The translations under genes were made by a program, and so were the position numbers. Of a DNA stretch of 64,000 bases, positions 44,570 to 54,493 are shown in pieces. The notes below the pieces were generated by a model. It did not search any database. It was not told the DNA's origin and was given only the letters and a program-made list of their open reading frames with translations. The stretch is from Maribacter polysaccharolyticus (GTDB lineage Bacteria > Bacteroidota > Bacteroidia > Flavobacteriales > Flavobacteriaceae): the NCBI RefSeq assembly GCF_028882255.1, contig NZ_JARBUY010000001.1, positions 1,270,344 through 1,334,343 on the forward strand, in the 5' to 3' direction. Every line of letters begins with the position of its first letter. The first letter of the stretch is position 1.

Positions 44570-45776
44570 GAAAGGATCCATATACCTCATTATCGCCTTG
44601 GTCACCTTGGCCGTCCTTATGCTCTTTCAATATAGCAAACCCAAGGAAATCAATTGGTTTCCTTCCTATGTTTCCCAACATAAGATACCGTACGGCACCT
44701 ATGTCCTGAATGAGATTATGGCCAAGCTTTATCAGGATAAGTTTACCCAAATACCACGACCTCCTTATGAAATGCTTCAAGCTGCCGATACCCTTCAAGG
44801 AACCTATTTCTTTGTGAACGAAGCCGTTTCTTTTGGGGAGGCCGAGTTGAACGGTCTGCTCGATTGGACTTCCAAAGGAAATACGCTTTTTATCGCCTCT
44901 AACAGCTTTGACGCGCCCTTAATGGACACCTTGAACATTAAATTGTCGCGTTTGTATCCAGAATTGGATAACGACAGGATACAGAGGCATAAATTATTGA
45001 ATCCCAATTTAAACAACGGGGCCTTCAACTTCGAGAAAGACCATAGTGCCGGCTATTTCAGTGCGATAGACACCTTACATACCTCGGTCTTGGCTGAAGT
45101 GGCGTATTCCCAGGAAAACACCTCCGAAAAACCAATGTACTATAATGTAATCAAACAGGAATTCGGCCAAGGTGAAATCATACTCAGCACCTTTCCAAAA
45201 GCCTTTACCAATTATTTTATTTTAAAAGACGACCATAAGGACTATACCGCCGGACTCCTAAGCTATATCGATGGCAATAGACCCGTGTATATGGACAACT
45301 ATCATAAATCGGGGAAATCATTCTATTCCTCGCCCATGTATATCTTCTTGAACAATCCTGCGTTAAAATGGGCGTATTACATAGTACTGGTTGGGGCCCT
45401 ACTCTATATCATTTTTGAAGGAAAGCGCAAACAAAGGGCCATTCCCGTAATAGAACCCTTAAAAAACCAGACCTTGGCATTTACCCGGACCATCGCCGAC
45501 ATGTATTATGAAAAAGGGGAACAGCAAGCGATCACCCTTCATAAAATCGAATATTTCTTGGAGTACATACGGTCCCGTTTTTATCTGAATACCATTGAAC
45601 AAAACGACGTGTTCTTTCACAACCTTGCCGCCCGAAGCAACCATACCTTTGATGAAGTGAAAGAGCTGTTTACCTTTATGGATGGACTTAAAATCCGTTC
45701 GGTAATTACCAATGCCGACCTAATGAAACTGAATAAAAGTATTGAACAATTTAAATCGAAAGCCGATGGAAAATAA
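44562..45776 (+). CDS. DUF4350 domain protein
   Basis: About 404 residues from the ATG at 44562, with one N-terminal membrane helix (SIYLIIALVTLAVLMLFQYS). It also has a DUF4350 region (GTYVLNEIMAKLYQDKFTQI ... GNTLFIASNSFDAP) that resembles a class I glutamine-amidotransferase-like fold, and a second helix near residue 275 (ALKWAYYIVLVGALLYIIFEG). It overlaps both flanking genes by 8-11 bases, so it is part of a tightly coupled operon. Role unknown. Confidence 0.8.
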   Translation: MGKKGSIYLIIALVTLAVLMLFQYSKPKEINWFPSYVSQHKIPYGTYVLNEIMAKLYQDKFTQIPRPPYEMLQAADTLQGTYFFVNEAVSFGEAELNGLLDWTSKGNTLFIASNSFDAPLMDTLNIKLSRLYPELDNDRIQRHKLLNPNLNNGAFNFEKDHSAGYFSAIDTLHTSVLAEVAYSQENTSEKPMYYNVIKQEFGQGEIILSTFPKAFTNYFILKDDHKDYTAGLLSYIDGNRPVYMDNYHKSGKSFYSSPMYIFLNNPALKWAYYIVLVGALLYIIFEGKRKQRAIPVIEPLKNQTLAFTRTIADMYYEKGEQQAITLHKIEYFLEYIRSRFYLNTIEQNDVFFHNLAARSNHTFDEVKELFTFMDGLKIRSVITNADLMKLNKSIEQFKSKADGK

Positions 45777-46764
45777 TGAGCAACCTGCCAATGACCTTGA
45801 ATTTGACAATAGGATTCCGTTAGAGGAACTTAAACAAGCCGTTACGCAGGTCAAGACCGAACTGGCAAAGGTCATCATAGGACAGGAAAATTTCATTGAG
45901 TTATTGATCGTCTCCTTGTTGGTAGACGGGCATGTACTTATTGAAGGGGTTCCCGGGATTGCAAAGACCATTACGGCCAAGCTCTTTGCCAAAACCTTGA
46001 AAACCGATTTTAGCCGTATACAGTTTACCCCCGATCTAATGCCCAGTGATATCCTGGGAACATCGATATTCAACGTAAAAACCTCGGAATTCGAATTTAA
46101 GAAAGGGCCTATTTTCTCCAACATCATCCTTATTGATGAAATCAACCGGGCCCCGGCCAAAACCCAGGCCGCCATGTTCGAAACCATGGAAGAACGACAA
46201 GTAACCATGGACGGCACCACCTATGCCATGGAAACCCCATTTATGGTACTTGCCACCCAAAACCCTATTGAGCAAGAAGGCACCTACGCCCTTCCGGAAG
46301 CACAATTGGACCGATTTATTTTCAAGATAAAGGTCGATTACCCTACCCCTGAGGAAGAGGTCAGGATCCTACAAACACATCATGAACGGAAAGGAAAAAA
46401 ACCACAAGAACAGATTGCGGCCGTACTGACCCCAGAACAACTGGTCGATTTCAAATCAAAGATCCAAGATGTGGTCGTCGAAGAAAAAATCATTAAATAC
46501 ATTGCCGAGATCATCACCAAAACCAGAAATCACCCCCATTTATATTTAGGGGGTTCCCCAAGGGCCTCGATTGCCACGTTGAATGCCGCCAAGGCTTTCG
46601 CTGCCATCCAAGGTAGGGACTTTGTGATTCCCGAAGACATCAAAAGGGCTTTGGTCCCTGTATTGAACCATAGGGTCATACTCACCCCTGAACGCGAAAT
46701 GGAAGGAATGACCACGGATAATGTCGTGAACATGATCATGGAGTCTGTAGAAATCCCTAGATAG
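45766..46764 (+). CDS. MoxR-family AAA+ ATPase
   Basis: A 332-residue AAA+ chaperone-like ATPase. The Walker A variant GVPGIAKT (Lys replaced to the MoxR form GIAKT), Walker B IILIDEINRAPAKTQAA, sensor TQNPIEQEGTYALPEAQLDRF and the C-terminal lid RASIATLNAAKAFA are all present. It works with the DUF58 protein encoded directly downstream to mature or remodel membrane or exported complexes. Its start overlaps the DUF4350 gene by 11 bases. Confidence 0.95.
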   Translation: MENNEQPANDLEFDNRIPLEELKQAVTQVKTELAKVIIGQENFIELLIVSLLVDGHVLIEGVPGIAKTITAKLFAKTLKTDFSRIQFTPDLMPSDILGTSIFNVKTSEFEFKKGPIFSNIILIDEINRAPAKTQAAMFETMEERQVTMDGTTYAMETPFMVLATQNPIEQEGTYALPEAQLDRFIFKIKVDYPTPEEEVRILQTHHERKGKKPQEQIAAVLTPEQLVDFKSKIQDVVVEEKIIKYIAEIITKTRNHPHLYLGGSPRASIATLNAAKAFAAIQGRDFVIPEDIKRALVPVLNHRVILTPEREMEGMTTDNVVNMIMESVEIPR

Positions 46765-46768
46765 CCCT

Positions 46769-48100
46769 ATGCAGTTTTTAAGATCGTTCTATATCCATAA
46801 CACCTTTTTTAGGTATATCGCAGGGCTTGCGGCCTGTTTTACGCTATCGTTCTGGATACCTGCCCTCTACCCCATTGCATGGGTGTTGATATGGGTGTTA
46901 TGGGGACTTTTTTTATTCGACATCTATTTGCTTTATTCCAATTCCAAAGGTGTTGGGGCACATCGAAATTTGCCGCAAAAGCTATCGAACAGCGATTTGA
47001 ACCCCATACATATCCAATTTCAATCGTACTACCCGTTCAACGTGCATGTCTCGATAATTGACGAATTACCACCACAATTCCAAAAACGAGACTTTGAACA
47101 CAGGTCCCATTTGTTGAAAAATGAAAAAAAGGAATTTGAATATACCGTACGGCCGGTAGATCGTGGGATGTATGTTTTCGGCAACCTCAACCTATATGTC
47201 TCCTCCCCCTTAAGCATCGTTAAACGGCGCCTTGTTTTCCAAAAAGACCAGATGGTTCCGGTGTATCCCAGCATTATCCAAATGCAACAATACGACTTCC
47301 TGGCCATCAGCAATAACCTGACCCAGTTCGGCCTAAAAAAAATAAGGCGCATTGGACATACCCAAGAATTTGAACAGATAAAGGAGTATGTGGCCGGAGA
47401 TGATCTACGTACCGTTAACTGGAAAGCCACTGCCAAACAGAACCAATTGATGGTGAACCAATATCAGGATGAAAAATCACAACCCATCTATTCGGTCATT
47501 GATACGGGTAGGGTAATGAAAATGCCTTTTAACGGACTCAAATTACTCGACTACGCCATTAATTCAACCCTGGCATTTTCCAATGTGGCGCTCAAACGGA
47601 ACGATAAGACCGGAATGATCACCTTTTCGAAAAATATAGAAACGTTTGTACCCGCTTTACAGAAAATCAGCCACCTGAATACGATCCTAGAAAAACTGTA
47701 CCATATAACCACGACGTTTACCGAAGCTGATTACGGACTGCTCTATGCCCATGTGAAACGAAAAATAACACATCGGAGCCTGCTGCTTTTATATACCAAT
47801 TTTGAACATATCTCGGCCCTTAAAAGGCAATTGCCCTTTTTATTGGCCATAGCAAAGAAGCATGTTTTGGTCGTTATCTTTTTTGAAAATACCGAGTTGG
47901 AAGACCTCATAGCAACCGATGCCGAAGATCTGCAGACCATTTATCACAAAACCGTTGCTGAGAAACTATCCTTAGAGAAAAGATTGATGCAAAAGGAACT
48001 CCAGCGATATGGCATTCAGACCATACTTACCAAACCCGAGGAACTCACCATCAATACCATCAACAAATATCTGGAAATAAAGGCCCGGGGACTGTTATGA
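46769..48100 (+). CDS. DUF58 domain protein
   Basis: A 443-residue protein with two N-terminal membrane helices, an extracellular immunoglobulin-like part, and the DUF58 signature in the middle: RRIGHTQEFEQIKEYVAGDDLRTVNWKATAKQ. A degenerate von Willebrand A-like half follows (SVIDTGRVM). DUF58 and MoxR almost always occur together. It is the last gene of the cluster and converges with the minus-strand gene at 48101 without a gap. Confidence 0.9.
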   Translation: MQFLRSFYIHNTFFRYIAGLAACFTLSFWIPALYPIAWVLIWVLWGLFLFDIYLLYSNSKGVGAHRNLPQKLSNSDLNPIHIQFQSYYPFNVHVSIIDELPPQFQKRDFEHRSHLLKNEKKEFEYTVRPVDRGMYVFGNLNLYVSSPLSIVKRRLVFQKDQMVPVYPSIIQMQQYDFLAISNNLTQFGLKKIRRIGHTQEFEQIKEYVAGDDLRTVNWKATAKQNQLMVNQYQDEKSQPIYSVIDTGRVMKMPFNGLKLLDYAINSTLAFSNVALKRNDKTGMITFSKNIETFVPALQKISHLNTILEKLYHITTTFTEADYGLLYAHVKRKITHRSLLLLYTNFEHISALKRQLPFLLAIAKKHVLVVIFFENTELEDLIATDAEDLQTIYHKTVAEKLSLEKRLMQKELQRYGIQTILTKPEELTINTINKYLEIKARGLL

Positions 48101-48589
48101 TCATTCCACCGATGGCAATCGAAGAATTCGTTGTGCTTGGTAGGCCGAGGTAATGTCACGGGTTTCAGAATGGGTAATATCGAAATAATCAACGTTCCCG
48201 ATTCCTATTCCCGGCCTATCGAATGATCCGGCGTAGCAATTACAAGATCTGTAATTCTTTCGTTTCTTACTTTTTTTCAAAAAGAGTTCGAGTACGACCC
48301 CAGATGCGACCCCCCCAAGGACGGTGAACAAAATATCATTATTGTCCCACAACCCATATTCGGCCTTATCTATGGCTTCCTTGGTAACGCCTGCAGCCAA
48401 ACTGCTACCCACAGCACCGGCCCAGGTCCAATACGGATTGCCATTGAACATATGATGTGCCGTATAGCCCCCGACGGCCCCGATCACAAAACCCGCACCA
48501 AAATGCTTGGGTTTGTCCTCGCTAATGGTGATCTGGGCATTCATGACCCCGTGAAAAACAAAGCACAATATCATTAGGTACTTCTTCAT
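48101..48589 (-). CDS. Hypothetical exported glycine-rich protein
   Basis: About 162 residues from the ATG at 48589, with a signal peptide (MKKYLMILCFVFHGVMNAQ). A hydrophobic glycine-rich region (HFGAGFVIGAVGGYTAHHM, TWAGAVGSSLAAGVTKEAID and LGGVASGVVLELF) follows, then a basic tail with two cysteines. The pattern resembles small membrane proteins of YfiM type. It converges with the DUF58 gene; the two are adjacent with no gap. Function unknown. Confidence 0.6.
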   Translation of the reverse strand: MKKYLMILCFVFHGVMNAQITISEDKPKHFGAGFVIGAVGGYTAHHMFNGNPYWTWAGAVGSSLAAGVTKEAIDKAEYGLWDNNDILFTVLGGVASGVVLELFLKKSKKRKNYRSCNCYAGSFDRPGIGIGNVDYFDITHSETRDITSAYQAQRILRLPSVE

Positions 48590-48873
48590 AAGAAAAGAGA
48601 TCGATCGCTTAAAGCATTCTTGATTTTCCAATATTCCGTTTGGAAATTACAAAATACCCCAATACGATTACATAAGCTTACAGATTTTCATTAATTCGAT
48701 ATATGGTAAAATAACCCCTACAAATGACTAATCTTCAATTTTAACATCGAATATTTATCCCATCGATAAAAATTCATTCAAAACCCTATGGCCCATGAAA
48801 ATGAGCGGATGTTTTCCTGTCGATTTTCTATCTTCATGGCCATACAATACATTAAAACAATACAACTTTTTTT

Positions 48874-50562
48874 ATGAAAACCCCGAAAAGAATCCCCCTC
48901 TTAGCACTCCTGTTCCTACTTTCCATTTTTAAGATTTCGGCCCAAACCTATGCCAAAAACGGGATGGTCGTTTCTTCGAACTTGGAATCGTCAAAAGTAG
49001 GTCGCACCATTCTTCAACAAGGTGGTAATGCCATCGATGCCGCTGTTGCCACTGCCTTCTCATTGGCGGTAACCCTTCCCTCAGCAGGAAATATCGGAGG
49101 TGGCGGATTCATTGTATTCATGGATTCAATAGGGAAGACGACCACTATCGATTTTAGGGAAAAAGCACCTTTGGCCGCCACCAACGACATGTATCTAAAT
49201 AAAGACGGGGAACTCGTAAAGGGAAGCAACCATACCAGTATAAAAGCGATTGGGGTACCCGGCACCGTGGCCGGACTTTATATGGCCCATAAAAAATATG
49301 GAAAACTCCCCTGGAAAGACCTGGTACAACCCGCCATTGACCAAGCCAAAAACGGATTTATCTTTAATTGGTCGCTTTATAGGGCCGCACAGCGTTTTAC
49401 CAAAGAGGGGAATGACAATGCCTTTATGGACGCCTATTTCAGAAAAGAAAACGGAGCGGTGCTAGAGCCCGGGGATAACTGGAAACAACCCCAACTGGCA
49501 GCTACCCTGACAGCCATAAGGGACAAAGGCAAAGATGGGTTCTATAAAGGGGAAGTCGCCAAAAAGATAGCGCTTTGGATGAAAGAAAACGGCGGTATCA
49601 TCACAAAAAAAGACCTTAAAAAGTATGAGGCCATTGAGCGTAAACCCATTGAGGGCACCTATAAGGGATATACGATTTACTCCATGCCACCACCAAGCTC
49701 CGGGGGTGTGGCATTGGTAGAAATGATGAACTTAATGGAACAGGCCGATCTTAAGGATATTGAATTCAATTCTACGGCCTATGTACACCTAGTTGCCGAA
49801 GCCATGCGCCGGGCTTTTGCCGATCGTGCCGAACATTTGGGAGATGCCGATTTCAATCTGGATATGCCTTTGGAAAAGCTGACCTCAAAAGAATTTGCAA
49901 AACAACGTTTTAAGGGCATCGACATGAAAAAGGCTTCTGTTAGTGATTCCACCAAATTCGGTCAACTATACGATGGGCAAAACACGACCCATTTCTCCGT
50001 ATTGGATAAGGACGGCAATGCCGTGTCATTGACCTATACCCTTGAATATAGCTATGGGTCCAGGATGGGCTCCGAGGAACTGGGTTTTATCTTCAATAAT
50101 GAAATGGGCGATTTTAACCCACAGCCCGGAATAACAAAAGGTAACGGACAAATCGGTACGGCCCCCAACTTAGTGGCCCCGGAAAAAAGAATGCTTTCCA
50201 GCATGTCCCCTACCATTGTAGCCAAGGACGGCAAACCCTATTTGGTCATCGGTAGCCCAGGAGGGCGAACGATCATCAATACCGTATTCCAAACGGTATT
50301 GGGTGTTTTGGAATATGAAATGCGCATTGACAAGGCTATTGAAGCCCTAAAAATCCACCACCAATGGCTTCCCGATATCATACGTTATGAAAAGCATTTA
50401 CTCTCTCCGGATACAAGGGACGCCCTTGAATCCATGGGACACACCTTAAAACCCACGAACAATCTGGGTTCTTTGATGGGTATTACCTGGGATGCGGAAA
50501 ATAAGGTAATGACAGGTGCCTCGGATTCCTCAAGCCCGGATGGTGGGGCTGCAGGCTATTGA
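48874..50562 (+). CDS. ggt: Gamma-glutamyltransferase precursor
   Basis: A 562-residue N-terminal nucleophile hydrolase with a signal peptide (MKTPKRIPLLALLFLLSIFK). The large subunit contains GNIGGGGFIV and DFREKAPL. The autocleavage site lies before Thr371 in QNTTHFSVLDKDGNAV, and the small subunit holds MGDFNPQPG, SSMSPT and GSPGGRTI. Cleavage would give a periplasmic heterodimer that hydrolyses glutathione and gamma-glutamyl amides. The racemase gene follows closely. Confidence 0.95.
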   Translation: MKTPKRIPLLALLFLLSIFKISAQTYAKNGMVVSSNLESSKVGRTILQQGGNAIDAAVATAFSLAVTLPSAGNIGGGGFIVFMDSIGKTTTIDFREKAPLAATNDMYLNKDGELVKGSNHTSIKAIGVPGTVAGLYMAHKKYGKLPWKDLVQPAIDQAKNGFIFNWSLYRAAQRFTKEGNDNAFMDAYFRKENGAVLEPGDNWKQPQLAATLTAIRDKGKDGFYKGEVAKKIALWMKENGGIITKKDLKKYEAIERKPIEGTYKGYTIYSMPPPSSGGVALVEMMNLMEQADLKDIEFNSTAYVHLVAEAMRRAFADRAEHLGDADFNLDMPLEKLTSKEFAKQRFKGIDMKKASVSDSTKFGQLYDGQNTTHFSVLDKDGNAVSLTYTLEYSYGSRMGSEELGFIFNNEMGDFNPQPGITKGNGQIGTAPNLVAPEKRMLSSMSPTIVAKDGKPYLVIGSPGGRTIINTVFQTVLGVLEYEMRIDKAIEALKIHHQWLPDIIRYEKHLLSPDTRDALESMGHTLKPTNNLGSLMGITWDAENKVMTGASDSSSPDGGAAGY

Positions 50563-50597
50563 TTACTATATTTTCAAATACGAATACACATGTTCCC

Positions 50598-51293
50598 ATG
50601 AAGAAAATCGGAATGATCGGCGGTTTAAGCTGGGAGTCGACCCAAATCTATTACCAAATCCTCAACACCAAAGTAAAAGAGACCTTGGGTGGGTTTCATT
50701 CGGCCAAATGCATTGTTGAATCCGTGGATTTTGCTGAAATTGAAAAACTCCAAAGGGCAGATGATTGGGTAGCTTTGGACAACTATATGGTCGAAGCGGC
50801 CCAAAATCTTCAAAATGCAAAGGCCGACCTTATTATCATTTGCGCCAATACCATGCATTTATGCAGTGATGCCATCGTTGAAAACGTTGATATCCCCCTG
50901 CTCCATATCGCAAGGGAGACCGGTAAAGCGATAAAAGCCTCTGGTTTGGAAAAGGTATTGTTATTGGGAACTAAATTCACCATGGAAAAAGACTTTTATA
51001 AAGCTATGCTTGCCGATGAATTCGGTATTGAGGTATTGGTCCCGAACGAGCAGGATATCAACAGCGTTCACAACGTGATTTATAAAGAACTGGTACATGG
51101 ACGCGTTTTACCCGAATCCAAGGCCATATATTTGGATATTATCGCAAAAGCCGCTGCCCAGGGTGCCCAAGGGGTTATTTTAGGCTGTACGGAGATTCCG
51201 ATGTTGATCAAGGCCCATGATGTTGATATCCCCATCTTCGACACAACGAAGATACATTCAGAGGCAGCTGTGGATTTCGCATTGAAGGTTTAG
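50598..51293 (+). CDS. Aspartate/glutamate racemase family protein
   Basis: About 231 residues from the ATG at 50598. The family has two catalytic cysteines on mirror positions: here in IICANTMHL and in ILGCTEIPML. The N-terminal MIGGLSWESTQIYYQ is typical of the YgeA/aspartate racemase group. It is 35 bases downstream of ggt on the same strand, so the pair may process gamma-glutamyl compounds and interconvert the released amino acid. This coupling is inference. Confidence 0.9.
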   Translation: MKKIGMIGGLSWESTQIYYQILNTKVKETLGGFHSAKCIVESVDFAEIEKLQRADDWVALDNYMVEAAQNLQNAKADLIIICANTMHLCSDAIVENVDIPLLHIARETGKAIKASGLEKVLLLGTKFTMEKDFYKAMLADEFGIEVLVPNEQDINSVHNVIYKELVHGRVLPESKAIYLDIIAKAAAQGAQGVILGCTEIPMLIKAHDVDIPIFDTTKIHSEAAVDFALKV

Positions 51294-51584
51294 GGGGAAC
51301 TACCAACTTATCAGGGTAAAAAAGGCGTTCGCAATTACCGATCTGTAAATAAGGTAAGGAACCTTAAAACTTTACCGAAAACCATTTAAAATACCATAAT
51401 ACAATAAAACTAAACGGCATCCTATTTCCTTCATAAACAACTGAATTCTTAAGTTGTAAACCTACTTCACCATTTGTATAACCCGTTATGTTTTCGATAT
51501 TAAAATCGGGAACAAGCCAAAATCAAACACTGAAACTTACTAACCATAAAGGTTTTTGGACCCCCTATTAATTCCAAAAAACCT

Positions 51585-51818
51585 TTAGTCCGATTTTGGC
51601 TTTGCCCCCATTGATTTAAAATCAGGCAACATCAAAAAGATGAGCAATATCGTGGATATCGCTATAATGGATTTTCCAATGGTACAAAATGTACACTCAA
51701 AATAGGTCGTTGAGCATCCGGCATAATTGCTGATACAACCTACCAAGATCATAAGCATATAGTCGACCATCGCGATGACCGATAAAAAGAACAACGATTT
51801 CAAGGCTATATTTTTCAT
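51585..51818 (-). CDS. Small cysteine-containing membrane protein
   Basis: A 77-residue protein with two membrane helices and four cysteines in the loop between them: CISNYAGCSTTYFECTFC (C-x6-C-x6-C-x2-C). The arrangement suggests a disulfide- or metal-bearing periplasmic loop. I recognise no family. It may be part of a regulon with the Crp/Fnr gene located divergently upstream. The 290 bases downstream (51294-51584) show only a 13-bp stem (51548-51560 with 51573-51586) covering the stop codon. Confidence 0.55.
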   Translation of the reverse strand: MKNIALKSLFFLSVIAMVDYMLMILVGCISNYAGCSTTYFECTFCTIGKSIIAISTILLIFLMLPDFKSMGAKPKSD

Positions 51819-51945
51819 ATCAATATTTTTAACTTCCCTACCTATTCATAAAGGTATATGACGATGGTCGGCCAATAAAGAAATCCCCACCATCATTTCT
51901 TCTGCTTTGAAATGGTATATTTTGCCATCAATGATGTAATTTTAC

Positions 51946-52689
51946 ATGGCATGCCCTGTAAAACAAAAAGTTAGTAAACACAATGTAAATCCCATGCCAG
52001 ATTTTTTGACCCAAAAAAGCCGCCTTAGCAATGAATTCATCAGTGCAGAAGCCTGTTTAAACACGCTATCGGAACAAGAAAAACAGGAATTGATAAGCCA
52101 TAAGACCGATATTGAATTTGAGGCCGGGAAATATATCGTAAAACGTGGTTTATTGGCCAATAATGTCCTCTATTTGACCGAAGGCCTCGTAAAATTGGAG
52201 TTTTTCAACGACACTAAACCATCTACCATCGCAATACTCCAACCCCATTCCTTCATCGGTATTGTTTGCTGCTTTGCCTTTAAAAAAATAGATTTTACGG
52301 CAACGGCCTTGAACAAGGCCAAAGTCAGTTTTATAAGTATGGATGTATTTGAGCGCTTCATCAAAGGTAATGGGGATTTTGCCTTAAGCCTTATCAAACA
52401 TATGTCAGGCATCAGCAATCAATTAATTCATCGACTTACCTTATTGTCCCAAAAAAATGTTGACGGGGCCTTGTCTTTCATTTTATTGGACTTTAAATCG
52501 ATTATGGGATCGGATGAATTTGAGCTGCCTATGACGAGGATCGAACTGGCCAATATGTTGGATTATTCCAAGGAAAGCATCATTAACACCTTATCAAAAT
52601 TCAACAAAGAAGGTATCCTAAAGGTCGATGGTCGTAAGGTCAATATCCTTAAACCCCAGAATTTGGCGCAGATCTGCAAGTTGGGATGA
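51946..52689 (+). CDS. Crp/Fnr-family transcriptional regulator
   Basis: A 247-residue regulator with a cyclic-nucleotide-binding-like domain (residues 40-150, KTDIEFEAGKYIVKRG and LQPHSFIGIVCCF) and a winged helix-turn-helix (MTRIELANMLDYSKESIINTLSKFNKEGI). Fe-S-type cysteines of FNR are not arranged as in the E. coli protein. A shorter start at Met17 is possible. It is divergent from the small Cys-containing membrane protein and upstream of OsmC, so an oxidative or redox response is plausible. Confidence 0.85.
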   Translation: MACPVKQKVSKHNVNPMPDFLTQKSRLSNEFISAEACLNTLSEQEKQELISHKTDIEFEAGKYIVKRGLLANNVLYLTEGLVKLEFFNDTKPSTIAILQPHSFIGIVCCFAFKKIDFTATALNKAKVSFISMDVFERFIKGNGDFALSLIKHMSGISNQLIHRLTLLSQKNVDGALSFILLDFKSIMGSDEFELPMTRIELANMLDYSKESIINTLSKFNKEGILKVDGRKVNILKPQNLAQICKLG

Positions 52690-52842
52690 GCCCATATTGA
52701 AATCCCTCCCACAAAATCACCTTGTGTAGGCAATTAATTTACCCAAGGTGACCTATGTTACAAAAAAAACCGGTTTTAGACCATACCTTGCAGTGTTTCA
52801 AACCCTGATCTAGTGTGATCAACCCATAAAAGAAGATATGCC

Positions 52843-53304
52843 ATGGAACCACATCATTATAACGTAGAAGTAACCTGGAAAGAAGATCGCAAAGGGGTTA
52901 TGTGCTCCCCTGAATTGAACCTTGGAGCGAACAATTGTATAGAAGTGGCCACTCCCCCGGAATTCCCTAAGGGTATGTCGGGCATATGGTCCCCCGAACA
53001 TTTATTTACAGCAGCTGTGAACAGTTGTTTAATGACCACCTTTTTGGCCATCGCCGAAAATTCCAAATTGGTGTTTTCAGATTTCAGCTGTAAATCCAAA
53101 GGAACATTGGAACGTATTGAAGGTAAGTTCTTAATGACCGAAATCACCTTGGAACCATCAGTGACCATTTCAGATGAAAAATACAGGGAAAAAGCCGAAA
53201 AAATCTTGCAAAAATCGGAAGCGGCCTGTTTAATTTCAAATTCGATAACCTCGAAAATAACGATGGTACCGACAATTTTGGTCAAGGAGTCCGTCCCAAA
53301 ATAA
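52843..53304 (+). CDS. OsmC-family peroxiredoxin-like protein
   Basis: A 153-residue OsmC/Ohr-like protein. The N-terminal strand EVTWKEDRKGVMCSPEL, the helix-forming SPEHLFTAAVNSCLMTTFL with the first catalytic Cys, and the second Cys in KSEAACLISNSI define the family. It reduces organic hydroperoxides in the cytoplasm by thiol chemistry. It follows the Crp/Fnr gene by about 150 bases. Confidence 0.9.
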   Translation: MEPHHYNVEVTWKEDRKGVMCSPELNLGANNCIEVATPPEFPKGMSGIWSPEHLFTAAVNSCLMTTFLAIAENSKLVFSDFSCKSKGTLERIEGKFLMTEITLEPSVTISDEKYREKAEKILQKSEAACLISNSITSKITMVPTILVKESVPK

Positions 53305-53467
53305 ATACCGTTTATTTTAGGGATGACTGCTTCCCGAAAACTATCTACAATGGAGCTAACACCCCAAAAATGCTCCTCATAAACCAGTTGTCCGTTCGGT
53401 TGCCATTTGTACCCCAATTTTGTACCTTACCAATTCAATTCGCTTTGAGACGATCAATTCAAAACAT

Positions 53468-54493
53468 ATGGATGTCATGAAAAACAAAACAAAGTCATTT
53501 GCGGTGGCCTGCTGTACGATTTTCCTATTTTCAGTTACTTTTGGCTGCAAGAACAAAGATTCAAAACCCTCAGAAGCCGAATCCACAGAAGTTCAGGCGA
53601 AAGCCGAACCAGACTTTAAGATTTCCTTGGCCCAATGGTCCCTGCACAAAACTTTTTTTGGGGTCGAGACCATGGATTGGGAAAATTTCGGAAAAACATT
53701 AAAGGAATCACCCGATGATCTTTTAAAAGGTCCGGATCCCATGGAATTTCCCGCTATGGCAGCGTCTTATGGGATAAACACCATAGAATTGGTGAATACC
53801 TTTTACTTCAGCAAAGGAGATGACATGGCGTATTGGACCGAGTTTAAAAAGAAATGTGATGAATCTGGGGTAACAGTTGGCTTGATCATGTGCGATGCCT
53901 TGGGGCATTTAGGGGATGCTGATACCGAAAAGCGCAAGGCTACGGTTGAAAACCATTACAAATGGGTTGATGTCGCCAAGTTCCTAGGGGCACATTCCAT
54001 TCGTGTGAATGCAGCCGGTGAAGGTACAGGGGAAGAAGTGGCTAAACATGCAGTGGCCGGACTTAAAAGTTTGGCGGAATACGGTGCAACCAAAGGAATC
54101 AACATCATTGTTGAAAACCATGGTGGGTATTCCTCCGATGGTAAATGGCTGAGTGGGGTCATGGCCAAAGTAGGAATGGACAATGTAGGCACGCTACCCG
54201 ATTTCGGAAATTTCTGCATCGAACGTGGCCCTGACGGTTGTAAAAATGAGTATGACCGTTATCAAGGTATTAAAGAACTAATGCCCTATGCCAAAGGAGT
54301 AAGTGCTAAGTCACACGAATTTGATGCCGAAGGAAACGAGGTACATTCCGATTTCCTGAAAATCATGAAAATTGTCAAGGAATCCGGCTTTAAGGGTTAT
54401 ATAGGCATTGAATACGAGGGCACCCAACTTTCCGAGGATGAAGGCATAAAGGCCACCAAAGCCTTGCTTGAAAAAGTGATTGCACAACTGTAA
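53468..54493 (+). CDS. Sugar phosphate isomerase/epimerase-like lipoprotein
   Basis: About 341 residues from the ATG at 53468 (53477 is also possible). It has a lipobox in FSVTFGCKN, a 30-residue linker, and a TIM-barrel domain of the AP-endonuclease-2/xylose-isomerase-like type. Metal-site elements visible are NTIELVNTFYF, HSIRVNAAGEG, VENHGG and the terminal GYIGIEYEG. Such exported barrels in Bacteroidota often act on carbohydrates or polyols. The substrate is unknown. Confidence 0.85.
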   Translation: MDVMKNKTKSFAVACCTIFLFSVTFGCKNKDSKPSEAESTEVQAKAEPDFKISLAQWSLHKTFFGVETMDWENFGKTLKESPDDLLKGPDPMEFPAMAASYGINTIELVNTFYFSKGDDMAYWTEFKKKCDESGVTVGLIMCDALGHLGDADTEKRKATVENHYKWVDVAKFLGAHSIRVNAAGEGTGEEVAKHAVAGLKSLAEYGATKGINIIVENHGGYSSDGKWLSGVMAKVGMDNVGTLPDFGNFCIERGPDGCKNEYDRYQGIKELMPYAKGVSAKSHEFDAEGNEVHSDFLKIMKIVKESGFKGYIGIEYEGTQLSEDEGIKATKALLEKVIAQL

